NCBI GenBank assembly: GCA_019116185.1
Contig: DXCD01000196.1
Coordinates: 1 to 13,596, forward strand
Source of the DNA: Candidatus Mediterraneibacter stercorigallinarum
GTDB taxonomy: Bacteria; Bacillota; Clostridia; Lachnospirales; Lachnospiraceae
Direction: 5' to 3'
DNA: 13,596 bases
In this document: positions 8,255-13,596 of the stretch, in pieces
Numbering within the stretch: position 1 is the first letter of the stretch
How the letters are laid out: the number at the start of each line of letters is the position of its first letter
Position numbers and translations under genes: made by a program
The notes under the pieces: generated by a model
What the model was told of the DNA's origin: nothing
The model's database searches: none
The model's input: only the letters and a program-made list of their open reading frames with translations

Positions 8255-8965
8255 ATGGTTACGGGGGGTGCCCGCCATGTCCTCGATCTTCTTTATCCGC
8301 CTGTCTGTCCGTTCTGCGGGAAGATTTCCCCGGAAGGGATCTGTGCCGGGTGCCGGAAAAAGATCGTCTATGTCAGAGAACCGCGCTGTATGCGCTGCGG
8401 GAAGCCGCTCCGGGATGAGATCCGGGAGTACTGCAGGGACTGTGAAGCCCGCAGTTCGTTTTTTGACCGGGGGTACGGGATGTGGCTTCACAGGGAACCT
8501 GTTTCCGGCGCGGTATATCGGTTTAAGTATAAGAACAAAAGAAATTGGGGAAGGATTTTTGCCGTGGAACTTGCAGAGCATTATGAAGGACAGATCAGGG
8601 CGTGGGGAATAGAGGAAATCATTCCCATACCGCTTCATTCCTCCCGAAAGCGGAAAAGAGGATTCAACCAGTCGGAGGTGGTGGCTGGAATTCTGTCAGA
8701 GCTGACAGGTATTCCCTGCCGGACGGACGTTCTCTTCCGCATCAGAAAAACCGTGCCCCAGAAGCAGCTGGACCGCAGGGGGAGAAAGGACAACCTGATG
8801 GGCGCTTTTGGCGTGTCGAGGGAGTGGAATGCTTGTGAAAACGTCCTGCTCATCGATGATATATATACGACGGGGACAACAGTCGGAAGAGCGGCGAAAA
8901 TGCTGAAAAAAGCGGGCGCTCAAAATGTCTACTTTTTAACTATAAGCATTGGACAAGGTATCTGA
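8255..8965 (+). CDS. comF: ComF-family phosphoribosyltransferase-like protein
   Basis: ComF proteins join an N-terminal zinc ribbon to a type I phosphoribosyltransferase fold. In naturally competent bacteria ComF/ComFC is needed for DNA uptake or handling of incoming single strands with ComFA and DprA; many non-competent bacteria keep it with no proven role. The 236-residue product has four CxxC pairs, C18/C21, C30/C33, C45/C48 and C60/C63, enough for two metal sites. The family segment IPIPLHSSRKRKRGFNQSE is at residues 123-141 and the PRPP-binding motif VLLIDDIYTTGTT at 197-209. No comFA helicase gene is adjacent; instead it follows recD2, which may supply a related DNA-handling partner (inference). 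ATG 8255 is supported by AAGGA at 8242-8246. The promoter of the next operon lies at its 3' end. Family assignment is secure; a competence role in this organism is unproven. Confidence 0.93.
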   Translation: MVTGGARHVLDLLYPPVCPFCGKISPEGICAGCRKKIVYVREPRCMRCGKPLRDEIREYCRDCEARSSFFDRGYGMWLHREPVSGAVYRFKYKNKRNWGRIFAVELAEHYEGQIRAWGIEEIIPIPLHSSRKRKRGFNQSEVVAGILSELTGIPCRTDVLFRIRKTVPQKQLDRRGRKDNLMGAFGVSREWNACENVLLIDDIYTTGTTVGRAAKMLKKAGAQNVYFLTISIGQGI

Positions 8966-8979
8966 CTGTATGATATACT
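8950..8979 (+). promoter_or_regulatory. Putative extended -10 promoter of the membrane protein-cdaA-cdaR operon
   Basis: TGGACA (8950-8955, 5 of 6 to TTGACA), an 18-base spacer and TATACT (8974-8979) preceded by TGA (extended -10 TGN) form the best promoter-like site in the window. It overlaps the last codons of comF. The start would be near 8986, some 54 bases before the first downstream gene. No comparable site is evident before cdaA, cdaR or ptsH. Confidence 0.65.
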
Positions 8980-9039
8980 AAAACATAATGGACTGAAATA
9001 GGAAAAGTTGAGTACATAGGAAGGACGTGTCAGAGCGTT

Positions 9040-9444
9040 ATGTTGGATAAAAGAAAAATACGTTTGATGACCAGGGCTGCGATCTATGAAAAAGAGTATG
9101 GAGAAGAGGACCTGAAAATTACGAGTTATTATAAGAAGGATTATTCCAGTCTGAATACATGGATCACGCTGATCTGGGTCACCGCAGGATATATTCTTCT
9201 GGGAGGGATCATCTTCCTGTGCTTCGGGGAAAGCCTGGTGGAAGGACTGACTATCATGCGGCTGTTGTTTCTTGCAGCCGTGGCATTGGCATTGTATCTT
9301 GCCCTTATGATCTTATATGGGATAGGAGCGGGGAATTTTTATTCCAAAAAGCATATCCGTGCAAAGCAGAGAGTAAAAAAGTATTTAAGAGACATATCAC
9401 GTCTGGAAAAGATGAATAAGAAAAAGGAGATAAACAGGTCATGA
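9040..9444 (+). CDS. Small two-helix membrane protein, function unknown
   Basis: I do not recognise a named family. The 134-residue product has a basic, hydrophilic N-terminal segment (1-40), two hydrophobic helices at about 41-62 and 72-94, and a strongly basic C-terminal tail (103-132) rich in Lys/Arg that could form an amphipathic or coiled helix. Charge distribution predicts both ends in the cytoplasm with a short outer loop (GESLVEG). No signal peptide or catalytic motif is visible. ATG 9040 is the first start in frame; an AGGAAGG lies 15 bases upstream (9018-9024), rather far, so ATG 9067 cannot be excluded. Its stop overlaps the next gene's ATG by four bases (ATGA), so the two are probably translated together. 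It is first gene of the unit leading into cdaA. Coding reality is supported by coupling, promoter position and composition. Confidence 0.8.
   Translation: MLDKRKIRLMTRAAIYEKEYGEEDLKITSYYKKDYSSLNTWITLIWVTAGYILLGGIIFLCFGESLVEGLTIMRLLFLAAVALALYLALMILYGIGAGNFYSKKHIRAKQRVKKYLRDISRLEKMNKKKEINRS
9424..9429 (+). promoter_or_regulatory. Ribosome binding site of the 337-residue membrane protein gene
   Basis: AAGGAG lies 11 bases before ATG 9441, inside the end of the preceding gene, and supports this start together with the ATGA overlap. Confidence 0.7.
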
Positions 9445-10454
9445 GTACACTACTTGTCTGGAGGGAAAAACTGCAGAAGCTCTATGCGGCATATTCTGTC
9501 TATATCCTCAAGGGAATTCAGTTCGTGCTGGGACTGGTCCTTTTTGGACTGATTAATTCCAATATCGGGTTTATGAAAATGGCATCTTCCGTGTTCTGCA
9601 CTATCGGACTTGCCGTAATCTGTACGTTTCTTCCGACGATCGTCATGGTTATGGCAGCGACAGTGCTGATTCTGGCACATTTTTATGCTCTTTCGCTGCC
9701 CATTGCAATTGTTTCGGCGGTGATTTTTATTCTGATGTATATTTTTTATTTCCGTTTCACACCGAAAAAGTCATGGCTTGTTCTTGTGGCGGCGCTGGCA
9801 TTTGGTTTAAAGATTCCTTTTGTAATACCTGTTGCCTTCGGGCTTATGGGGACTCCGGTATGGATTGTCCCGGCTGCGTGCGGAATCATATCATATTATA
9901 TGGTCGATTTTGTAAAGCGGTCAGCAACGGCGTTAAAGAGTGCTGATGCGGACGGGATTGCGGCAAGCCTTACCAGTTTTACAAAACAGGTGCTGAGCAA
10001 TAAAGAAATGTGGCTTATGATCATGGCGGTTGTGATCGGAATTCTTGTAGTAAACATGGTGCGCAGCCGCGCGGTCAGCAATGCATGGAAGATAGCGTCC
10101 GCAGTGGGCGCCGTTGTCTGTCTGATTGTTGCCGCGGCAGGAAATGTGATATTAGAAGGCCACATCTCTTATGTGTCTATTATAGTGAGCGCGGTGCTTG
10201 GGATCGCGCTTGGGATTGTGCTGGAGTTCCTTTTCTTCTCTGTGGATTATTCACAGACAGAGAATATCCAGTTTGAGGACGATGAATACTATTATTATGT
10301 GAAAGCAGTACCTAAGGTGGGGGTATCCGCGCCGGAAAAACAGGTGAAACATATTACTGAAGAAACCGGAAACAAAGCTGGAAATACCGAAGACATCCTT
10401 CTTACAAGGAGTCTGAGCAAAGAATTGGGCATTGAGAAAGAGCGGCCCGAGTAA
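9441..10454 (+). CDS. Polytopic membrane protein with acidic/tyrosine-rich cytoplasmic tail, function unknown
   Basis: No characterised family is recognised. The 337-residue product has about eight or nine hydrophobic segments: roughly 24-40, 48-64, 65-82, 86-104, 110-128, 130-150, 190-207, 216-236 and 244-266. A polar loop at 155-188 separates two clusters, suggesting a six-helix plus three-helix layout. A soluble tail of about 70 residues follows, beginning with the striking stretch QFEDDEYYYYVKAVPK (277-292) and ending in a charged helix with LTRSLSKELGIEKE. I see no Walker, transporter-signature or enzyme motif. It overlaps the previous stop (ATGA) and is separated from the cdaA ATG by 20 bases, so co-expression with CdaA, itself a membrane protein, is likely. 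A role as partner or regulator of the cyclase, or in envelope/ion homeostasis, would be inference from context only. A permease of an unknown class is an alternative. Confidence 0.85.
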   Translation: MSTLLVWREKLQKLYAAYSVYILKGIQFVLGLVLFGLINSNIGFMKMASSVFCTIGLAVICTFLPTIVMVMAATVLILAHFYALSLPIAIVSAVIFILMYIFYFRFTPKKSWLVLVAALAFGLKIPFVIPVAFGLMGTPVWIVPAACGIISYYMVDFVKRSATALKSADADGIAASLTSFTKQVLSNKEMWLMIMAVVIGILVVNMVRSRAVSNAWKIASAVGAVVCLIVAAAGNVILEGHISYVSIIVSAVLGIALGIVLEFLFFSVDYSQTENIQFEDDEYYYYVKAVPKVGVSAPEKQVKHITEETGNKAGNTEDILLTRSLSKELGIEKERPE

Positions 10455-10456
10455 AC

Positions 10457-10466
10457 AAGGCGGTGA
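10457..10466 (+). promoter_or_regulatory. Near-perfect Shine-Dalgarno that places the cdaA start at ATG 10475
   Basis: AAGGCGGTGA matches the extended anti-16S complement AAGGAGGTGA at 9 of 10 bases and ends 8 bases before ATG 10475. The GTG at 10463, which would begin the longest frame, is part of this site. Confidence 0.8.
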
Positions 10467-10474
10467 CACACAGT

Positions 10475-11338
10475 ATGATAGACTGGCTGAGAAATTTCGT
10501 TGACAATTATACACATGATATGTATATTCCAAGAGTTCAGGTCATGGACGTTATTGAGATACTGATCATAACCGTGCTCGTATACGAGATTATGCTGTGG
10601 ATAAAAAATACAAAGGCGTGGATGCTTCTGAGAGGAATCATCATGCTTGGCGTATTCATTCTTCTTGCATGGATCTTCCAGATGCATACGATCCTTTTTC
10701 TGGCGGCGCAGTCTATTAATGTGCTGGCCATTGCAGCGGTTGTTGTCTTTCAGCCGGAGCTTAGGCGCGCTCTGGAGAAGCTTGGCGAGAAGAAGCTGCT
10801 TGTCAGCATCAACCCATTTGACAGGAACAGGGAGAATGAGCGCTTTTCCGATGAGACAGCGGACAGCATTGTGCGGGCGTGCTATGAGATGGGAAAAGTA
10901 TGTACAGGGGCTCTCATCGTGGTAGAACAGGCGATCCGTTTAAATGAATATGAGATGACAGGGATTGAACTGGACTGTAAAGTGTCGTCCCAGGTATTGA
11001 TCAATATTTTTGAACATAATACTCCGCTCCATGACGGCGCGGTCATCATCAGGGGCGACCGGATCACATCGGCAACCTGTTACCTTCCGCTTTCGGATAA
11101 CATGTCAATCAGCAAAGATCTGGGGACAAGGCACAGGGCGGCTCTCGGAATGAGCGAAGTGTGTGATGCCCTGGTGATCGTCGTTTCGGAGGAAACGGGG
11201 CTTGTTTCAGCTGCAAGCGGCGGCAGGCTCACGCGGGGAATCAAGCGCGAAGAGCTGAGGGAAATGCTGAGCCAGATTCAGTATAGGAAGTCTGAACAGA
11301 AGAGATTCACTATACGGAAAGGATGGCGCAGAAGATGA
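10475..11338 (+). CDS. cdaA: Membrane-bound diadenylate cyclase CdaA
   Basis: CdaA (DacA, YbbP) condenses two ATP into cyclic di-AMP, which controls potassium and osmolyte uptake and wall homeostasis in Gram-positive bacteria. From ATG 10475 it has 287 residues, close to the family's ~270-280. Three membrane helices at about 23-43, 50-68 and 76-92 precede the cytoplasmic DAC (DisA_N) domain, about 95-270. The two diagnostic motifs are intact: DGA at 187-189 (in LHDGAVII) and RHR at 219-221 (in LGTRHRAALG), so activity is expected. The basic C-terminus (RKGWRRR) is encoded where it overlaps the next gene. Its stop TGA forms an ATGA overlap with the cdaR ATG at 11335, a coupling common for this pair. 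Upstream lie two unrecognised membrane-protein genes sharing the probable promoter at 8950. Identification is secure. Confidence 0.97.
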   Translation: MIDWLRNFVDNYTHDMYIPRVQVMDVIEILIITVLVYEIMLWIKNTKAWMLLRGIIMLGVFILLAWIFQMHTILFLAAQSINVLAIAAVVVFQPELRRALEKLGEKKLLVSINPFDRNRENERFSDETADSIVRACYEMGKVCTGALIVVEQAIRLNEYEMTGIELDCKVSSQVLINIFEHNTPLHDGAVIIRGDRITSATCYLPLSDNMSISKDLGTRHRAALGMSEVCDALVIVVSEETGLVSAASGGRLTRGIKREELREMLSQIQYRKSEQKRFTIRKGWRRR

Positions 11339-12615
11339 AGAAGTATAAGCTGACAACGAATCTGGGACTAAAAATTATTGCGTTTATCTTTGCCGTGTTT
11401 CTCTGGTTTATCGTGGTAAATCTTGATAATCCTGTGGGCAGCAGTACATTCAGGGATATACCGGTACAGATCGTAAATGCAGATATTATAACTTCTGCGG
11501 GTGAAGTGTATCAGGTTGAAGGCGACGGGACAGTTACAGTTGTGGTATATGCGACGAGGGAGGTCCGCCAGAAACTGAGCAGCGAGGATATCGTGGCAAC
11601 GGCGGATATCAAACAGATTGATTCTACCGGGCGGCTGGTGCCCATCGAAGTGTCCATAAACGGGTTCAGCGGCGAGACTATTACCGCAGAAGCCATTCCG
11701 AGAAATTTGACGATAACAAGGGAAAAATCCGGGAAAAAGACTTTGGCGCTGACAGTGGATACAGAAGGGATTACAACTGCGGACGGATATATACTTGGCG
11801 ATGTGTCCGTCAGTCCGGAGCAGGTTACCATCACAGGCGCTGAGTCAGCGCTGGCTCAGATTGATCGTGCAGAGGCGCAGGTTGATGCGGAAGGTCTTAG
11901 GGAAGATTCGGAGCTGCCTGCGAATCTGGTGCTGTATGATGAGAATGGAAATCCGCAGAATCAGTCTCAGATCGGAAATAATCTGGGGGATCAGGGACTG
12001 ACTGTTTCCGTGGAGGTCCTCAAGATGAAGAGCGTCCCGATTGTGTTCAATGTAACCGGATCTCCGGCAGAGGGATATAAGTACACGGGCTGTATCAGTA
12101 CGCCTGAGAGTATTCAGGTATGCGGAAAGAGTGATGCGCTGGACACGGTGAACGAGATAGAAATACCGGCATCCGTGATCGACATCAGCGGAGCCTCACA
12201 ACCGATAGAGATGACAGTGGACATTACTCCATATCTTCCGGAAGGGGTAAGTCTGGTGGAAGAAAGAGCAGGAAATATCACGGTTACGGTAAACATCGAA
12301 CAAGAAGGCACGCTTACGATTGACTTTATGGTGAGTTCTATCAGAATTGACAATCTGTCGGAGAATCTTCAGGTGAATTACGAACCGGATGCAGAGATTA
12401 CCCTGCGCTTTACAGGAGATGAAGCGCTGCTTGACACGCTTGATATCAGCAATGCAGTCTCAGTTGACCTGGAGGATTATACAGAACCGGGAACATATGA
12501 CATCCCTGTGCGGGTGAATCTTCCGTCAGGAATCACTCTGGACGGGCAGGTATCAGTACAGCTTACTTTAGAAGAGAAAACAGTGGGGGATTCAAACACC
12601 CAGAATGAAGGGTAG
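11335..12615 (+). CDS. cdaR: CdaA regulatory protein CdaR (YbbR domains)
   Basis: CdaR is anchored outside the membrane and binds CdaA to tune c-di-AMP synthesis. I choose ATG 11335 over the in-frame ATG 11323: AAAGGA (11318-11323) gives an 11-base spacing, and the ATGA overlap with cdaA is the usual arrangement; this gives 426 residues. A single hydrophobic helix at about 9-28 (LNLGLKII-type start then FAVFLWFIVV) acts as membrane anchor, followed by an outside region of repeated beta-rich YbbR domains, about four by spacing (roughly 35-115, 125-215, 225-305, 315-410). Recurrent patterns at domain ends are visible, such as SPEQVTITG, TPESIQVCG and EPDAEITLRFTG. The tail is short and polar. 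No enzyme motif is expected. glmM, which follows cdaR in many Bacillota, is absent; an HPr gene comes next after 68 bases. Confidence 0.94.
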   Translation: MKKYKLTTNLGLKIIAFIFAVFLWFIVVNLDNPVGSSTFRDIPVQIVNADIITSAGEVYQVEGDGTVTVVVYATREVRQKLSSEDIVATADIKQIDSTGRLVPIEVSINGFSGETITAEAIPRNLTITREKSGKKTLALTVDTEGITTADGYILGDVSVSPEQVTITGAESALAQIDRAEAQVDAEGLREDSELPANLVLYDENGNPQNQSQIGNNLGDQGLTVSVEVLKMKSVPIVFNVTGSPAEGYKYTGCISTPESIQVCGKSDALDTVNEIEIPASVIDISGASQPIEMTVDITPYLPEGVSLVEERAGNITVTVNIEQEGTLTIDFMVSSIRIDNLSENLQVNYEPDAEITLRFTGDEALLDTLDISNAVSVDLEDYTEPGTYDIPVRVNLPSGITLDGQVSVQLTLEEKTVGDSNTQNEG

Positions 12616-12627
12616 CAGGATATAGGC

Positions 12628-12650
12628 TTCCAGAGAAGTTTTCTATGGAA
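12628..12650 (+). promoter_or_regulatory. Hairpin in the cdaR-ptsH gap
   Basis: TTCCAGAGAA (12628-12637) and TTCTATGGAA (12641-12650) pair over 10 bases with one mismatch, around a 3-base loop GTT. No T-run follows, so full termination is unlikely. It could be an mRNA processing or stabilising element separating cdaA-cdaR from the HPr gene. No convincing promoter is seen in the gap. Confidence 0.4.
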
Positions 12651-12668
12651 ATCTAAATGAGGAACAAT

Positions 12669-12674
12669 AAGGAG
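12669..12674 (+). promoter_or_regulatory. Ribosome binding site of the HPr gene
   Basis: AAGGAG (part of AAGGAGTGA) lies 9 bases before ATG 12684 and fixes that start. Confidence 0.8.
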
Positions 12675-12683
12675 TGAATATAG

Positions 12684-12959
12684 ATGGTTAACGGAAAAGT
12701 CAGGATCAAGAATCCGACAGGGCTCCATCTGAGACCAGCAGGACTGTTCTGTAAGACGGCGATGCAGTTTGACTGCAAGATTACAGTTTTAAAAAAGACA
12801 AGACATGAGGATGTAACTGCTAATGCTAAGAGCGTGCTCAGCGTGCTTGGGTCTTGTATAAAAAGCGGAGATGAGATTGAGATTGTCTGTGAAGGAGCAG
12901 ACGAGGAAGAAGCCCTGCGGGAAATGATACAGCTTGTAGAAGACGGGCTCGGAGAGTAG
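12684..12959 (+). CDS. ptsH: HPr-family phosphocarrier protein
   Basis: HPr carries phosphate from enzyme I to the sugar-specific EIIA proteins of the phosphotransferase system, and in Bacillota its serine-phosphorylated form signals carbon repression through CcpA. The 91-residue product shows the active site NPTGLHLRPAG (10-20) with phosphorylatable His15 and Arg17. S50 in NAKSVLSVLG corresponds to regulatory Ser46 of B. subtilis HPr. The ending DEEEALREMIQLVEDGLGE fits the last HPr helix. The residues after the histidine (HLRPAG) differ from the common HARPAT/HARPAS, so this could be a second HPr or a Crh-like regulator, though His15 is kept, unlike in Crh. No ptsI (enzyme I) gene is adjacent. 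The next gene starts 33 bases downstream with its own strong ribosome site. Family assignment is secure; whether it is the general HPr is not, so the symbol is provisional. Confidence 0.9.
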   Translation: MVNGKVRIKNPTGLHLRPAGLFCKTAMQFDCKITVLKKTRHEDVTANAKSVLSVLGSCIKSGDEIEIVCEGADEEEALREMIQLVEDGLGE

Positions 12960-12978
12960 CGGAAAAGCCAGTATAAAC

Positions 12979-12985
12979 AGGAGGG
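12979..12985 (+). promoter_or_regulatory. Ribosome binding site of the nucleotidyltransferase gene
   Basis: AGGAGGG lies 7 bases before ATG 12993, a near-ideal site that fixes the start of the last, truncated gene. Confidence 0.8.
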
Positions 12986-12992
12986 AAAAGAA

Positions 12993-13596
12993 ATGGCAAA
13001 AGCAGCACTTGTGATCATGGCGGCAGGGATCGGAAGCCGTTTTGGCGGCGGGATCAAACAACTCGCGCCGGTAGGGCCGAACGGAGAAATCATAATGGAT
13101 TACTCTGTTTATGACGCACTTGAAGCAGGGTTTGACAAGGTTGTCTTCGTAATCAGAAAAGATCTGGAGAAGGACTTCAAAGAAGTGATCGGAAACCGGA
13201 TCGAAAAGCAGGTGGAAGTGGCGTATGTATATCAGGAGCTGGATGATATCCCTGAAATATACAGCGAAAAATTTTCAGGCAGGACAAAGCCCTGGGGGAC
13301 CGGGCAGGCGATCCTCTGCTGTAAAGATGTTGTGGATTCTCCCTTTCTTGTGATCAATGCGGATGATTATTACGGCAAGAGCGCATTTAGGGAAGCGTAC
13401 AATTATTTGACAAGAATTCCTGATACTGGTAAAATACAGGTTTGTATGGTGGGATTTGTATTAAAAAATACGCTCAGTGACAATGGCGGCGTGACAAGAG
13501 GGCTCTGCACGGTGGATGGACAGGGCATGCTTACAGGCATCACAGAGACTCATAATATTGAAAAAGACGGTGATCATGCGGTTGTCAGACTGGATG
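12993..13596 (+). CDS. Sugar-phosphate nucleotidyltransferase-like protein (3' end outside window)
   Basis: The frame from ATG 12993 stays open to the window edge (201 complete codons). The N-terminus matches the NTP_transferase fold of GlmU, RfbA and GalU-type enzymes, which join a nucleotide to a sugar phosphate: MAAGIGSRFGGGIKQ (9-23) is the nucleotide-binding G-x-G-x-R-x-G...K signature. KPWGTGQA (99-106) resembles the substrate/base-binding loop and NADDYY (122-127) holds the likely metal-binding aspartate. Substrate cannot be read from this fragment. It is more divergent than GlmU or GalU, and seems closer to the stand-alone uncharacterised nucleotidyltransferases of Clostridia that work in envelope or sugar-nucleotide pathways (inference). 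It probably shares a transcript with the HPr gene, 33 bases upstream. In position it takes the place next to cdaA-cdaR where a wall-precursor gene (glmM) often stands. Confidence 0.85.
   Translation, partial: MAKAALVIMAAGIGSRFGGGIKQLAPVGPNGEIIMDYSVYDALEAGFDKVVFVIRKDLEKDFKEVIGNRIEKQVEVAYVYQELDDIPEIYSEKFSGRTKPWGTGQAILCCKDVVDSPFLVINADDYYGKSAFREAYNYLTRIPDTGKIQVCMVGFVLKNTLSDNGGVTRGLCTVDGQGMLTGITETHNIEKDGDHAVVRLD

Noticed and set aside
8250..8612. 120-codon frame overlapping the 5' part of comF
   Set aside because: It begins five bases before the comF ATG in another frame, and the comF frame carries the zinc-ribbon cysteines and PRPP motif.
12431..12460. TTGACA in the 3' part of cdaR as a ptsH promoter
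   Set aside because: No acceptable -10 hexamer occurs at 16-18 bases from it; the nearby TTGACT at 12320 also lacks a good partner.

Overview
The window is 13.6 kb of compact chromosomal DNA with all recognised genes on the + strand. GC content is moderate. Shine-Dalgarno sites are strong (AGGAAGG, AAGGAG, AGGAGGG types), TTG/ATG starts and ATGA stop-start overlaps are used, and the protein families (RecD2, ComF, CdaA/CdaR, an HPr with a Ser-46-type site) point to a Gram-positive Bacillota member. The gene content and protein flavour best fit Clostridia of the Lachnospiraceae type; that placement is an inference, not a database result. I saw no RNA genes, mobile elements, CRISPR or phage genes, and no intergenic stretch over 300 bases.

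Region 1 (1-4776) is DNA repair: the 3' 94% or so of uvrB, then a complete uvrA 40 bases downstream. These encode two of the three subunits of the UvrABC nucleotide-excision repair nuclease. Region 2 (4777-5990) is a single gene with its own promoter, a leader hairpin and a terminator-like hairpin after it. It encodes an actin-like MreB/Mbl cell-shape protein. Region 3 (6021-8965) is a recD2 helicase gene tightly followed by a comF-type phosphoribosyltransferase gene.

Region 4 (8950-13596) looks like one long transcription unit, preceded by a good extended -10 promoter lying in the end of comF. It holds two unrecognised membrane-protein genes (134 and 337 aa), the diadenylate cyclase gene cdaA, its regulator gene cdaR (YbbR domains), an HPr-family phosphocarrier gene, and the start of a sugar-nucleotidyltransferase gene that runs off the window. 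CdaA makes c-di-AMP at the membrane and CdaR modulates it. The usual third partner, glmM, is not the next gene here.

Most of the window is ordinary housekeeping sequence. The least explained part is the pair of membrane proteins coupled to cdaA-cdaR; they are the best candidates for an undescribed accessory to c-di-AMP signalling, on genomic context alone. Several starts were revised from the longest open frame using ribosome-binding sites: mreB to ATG 4953, recD2 to TTG 6021, cdaA to ATG 10475 and cdaR to ATG 11335.
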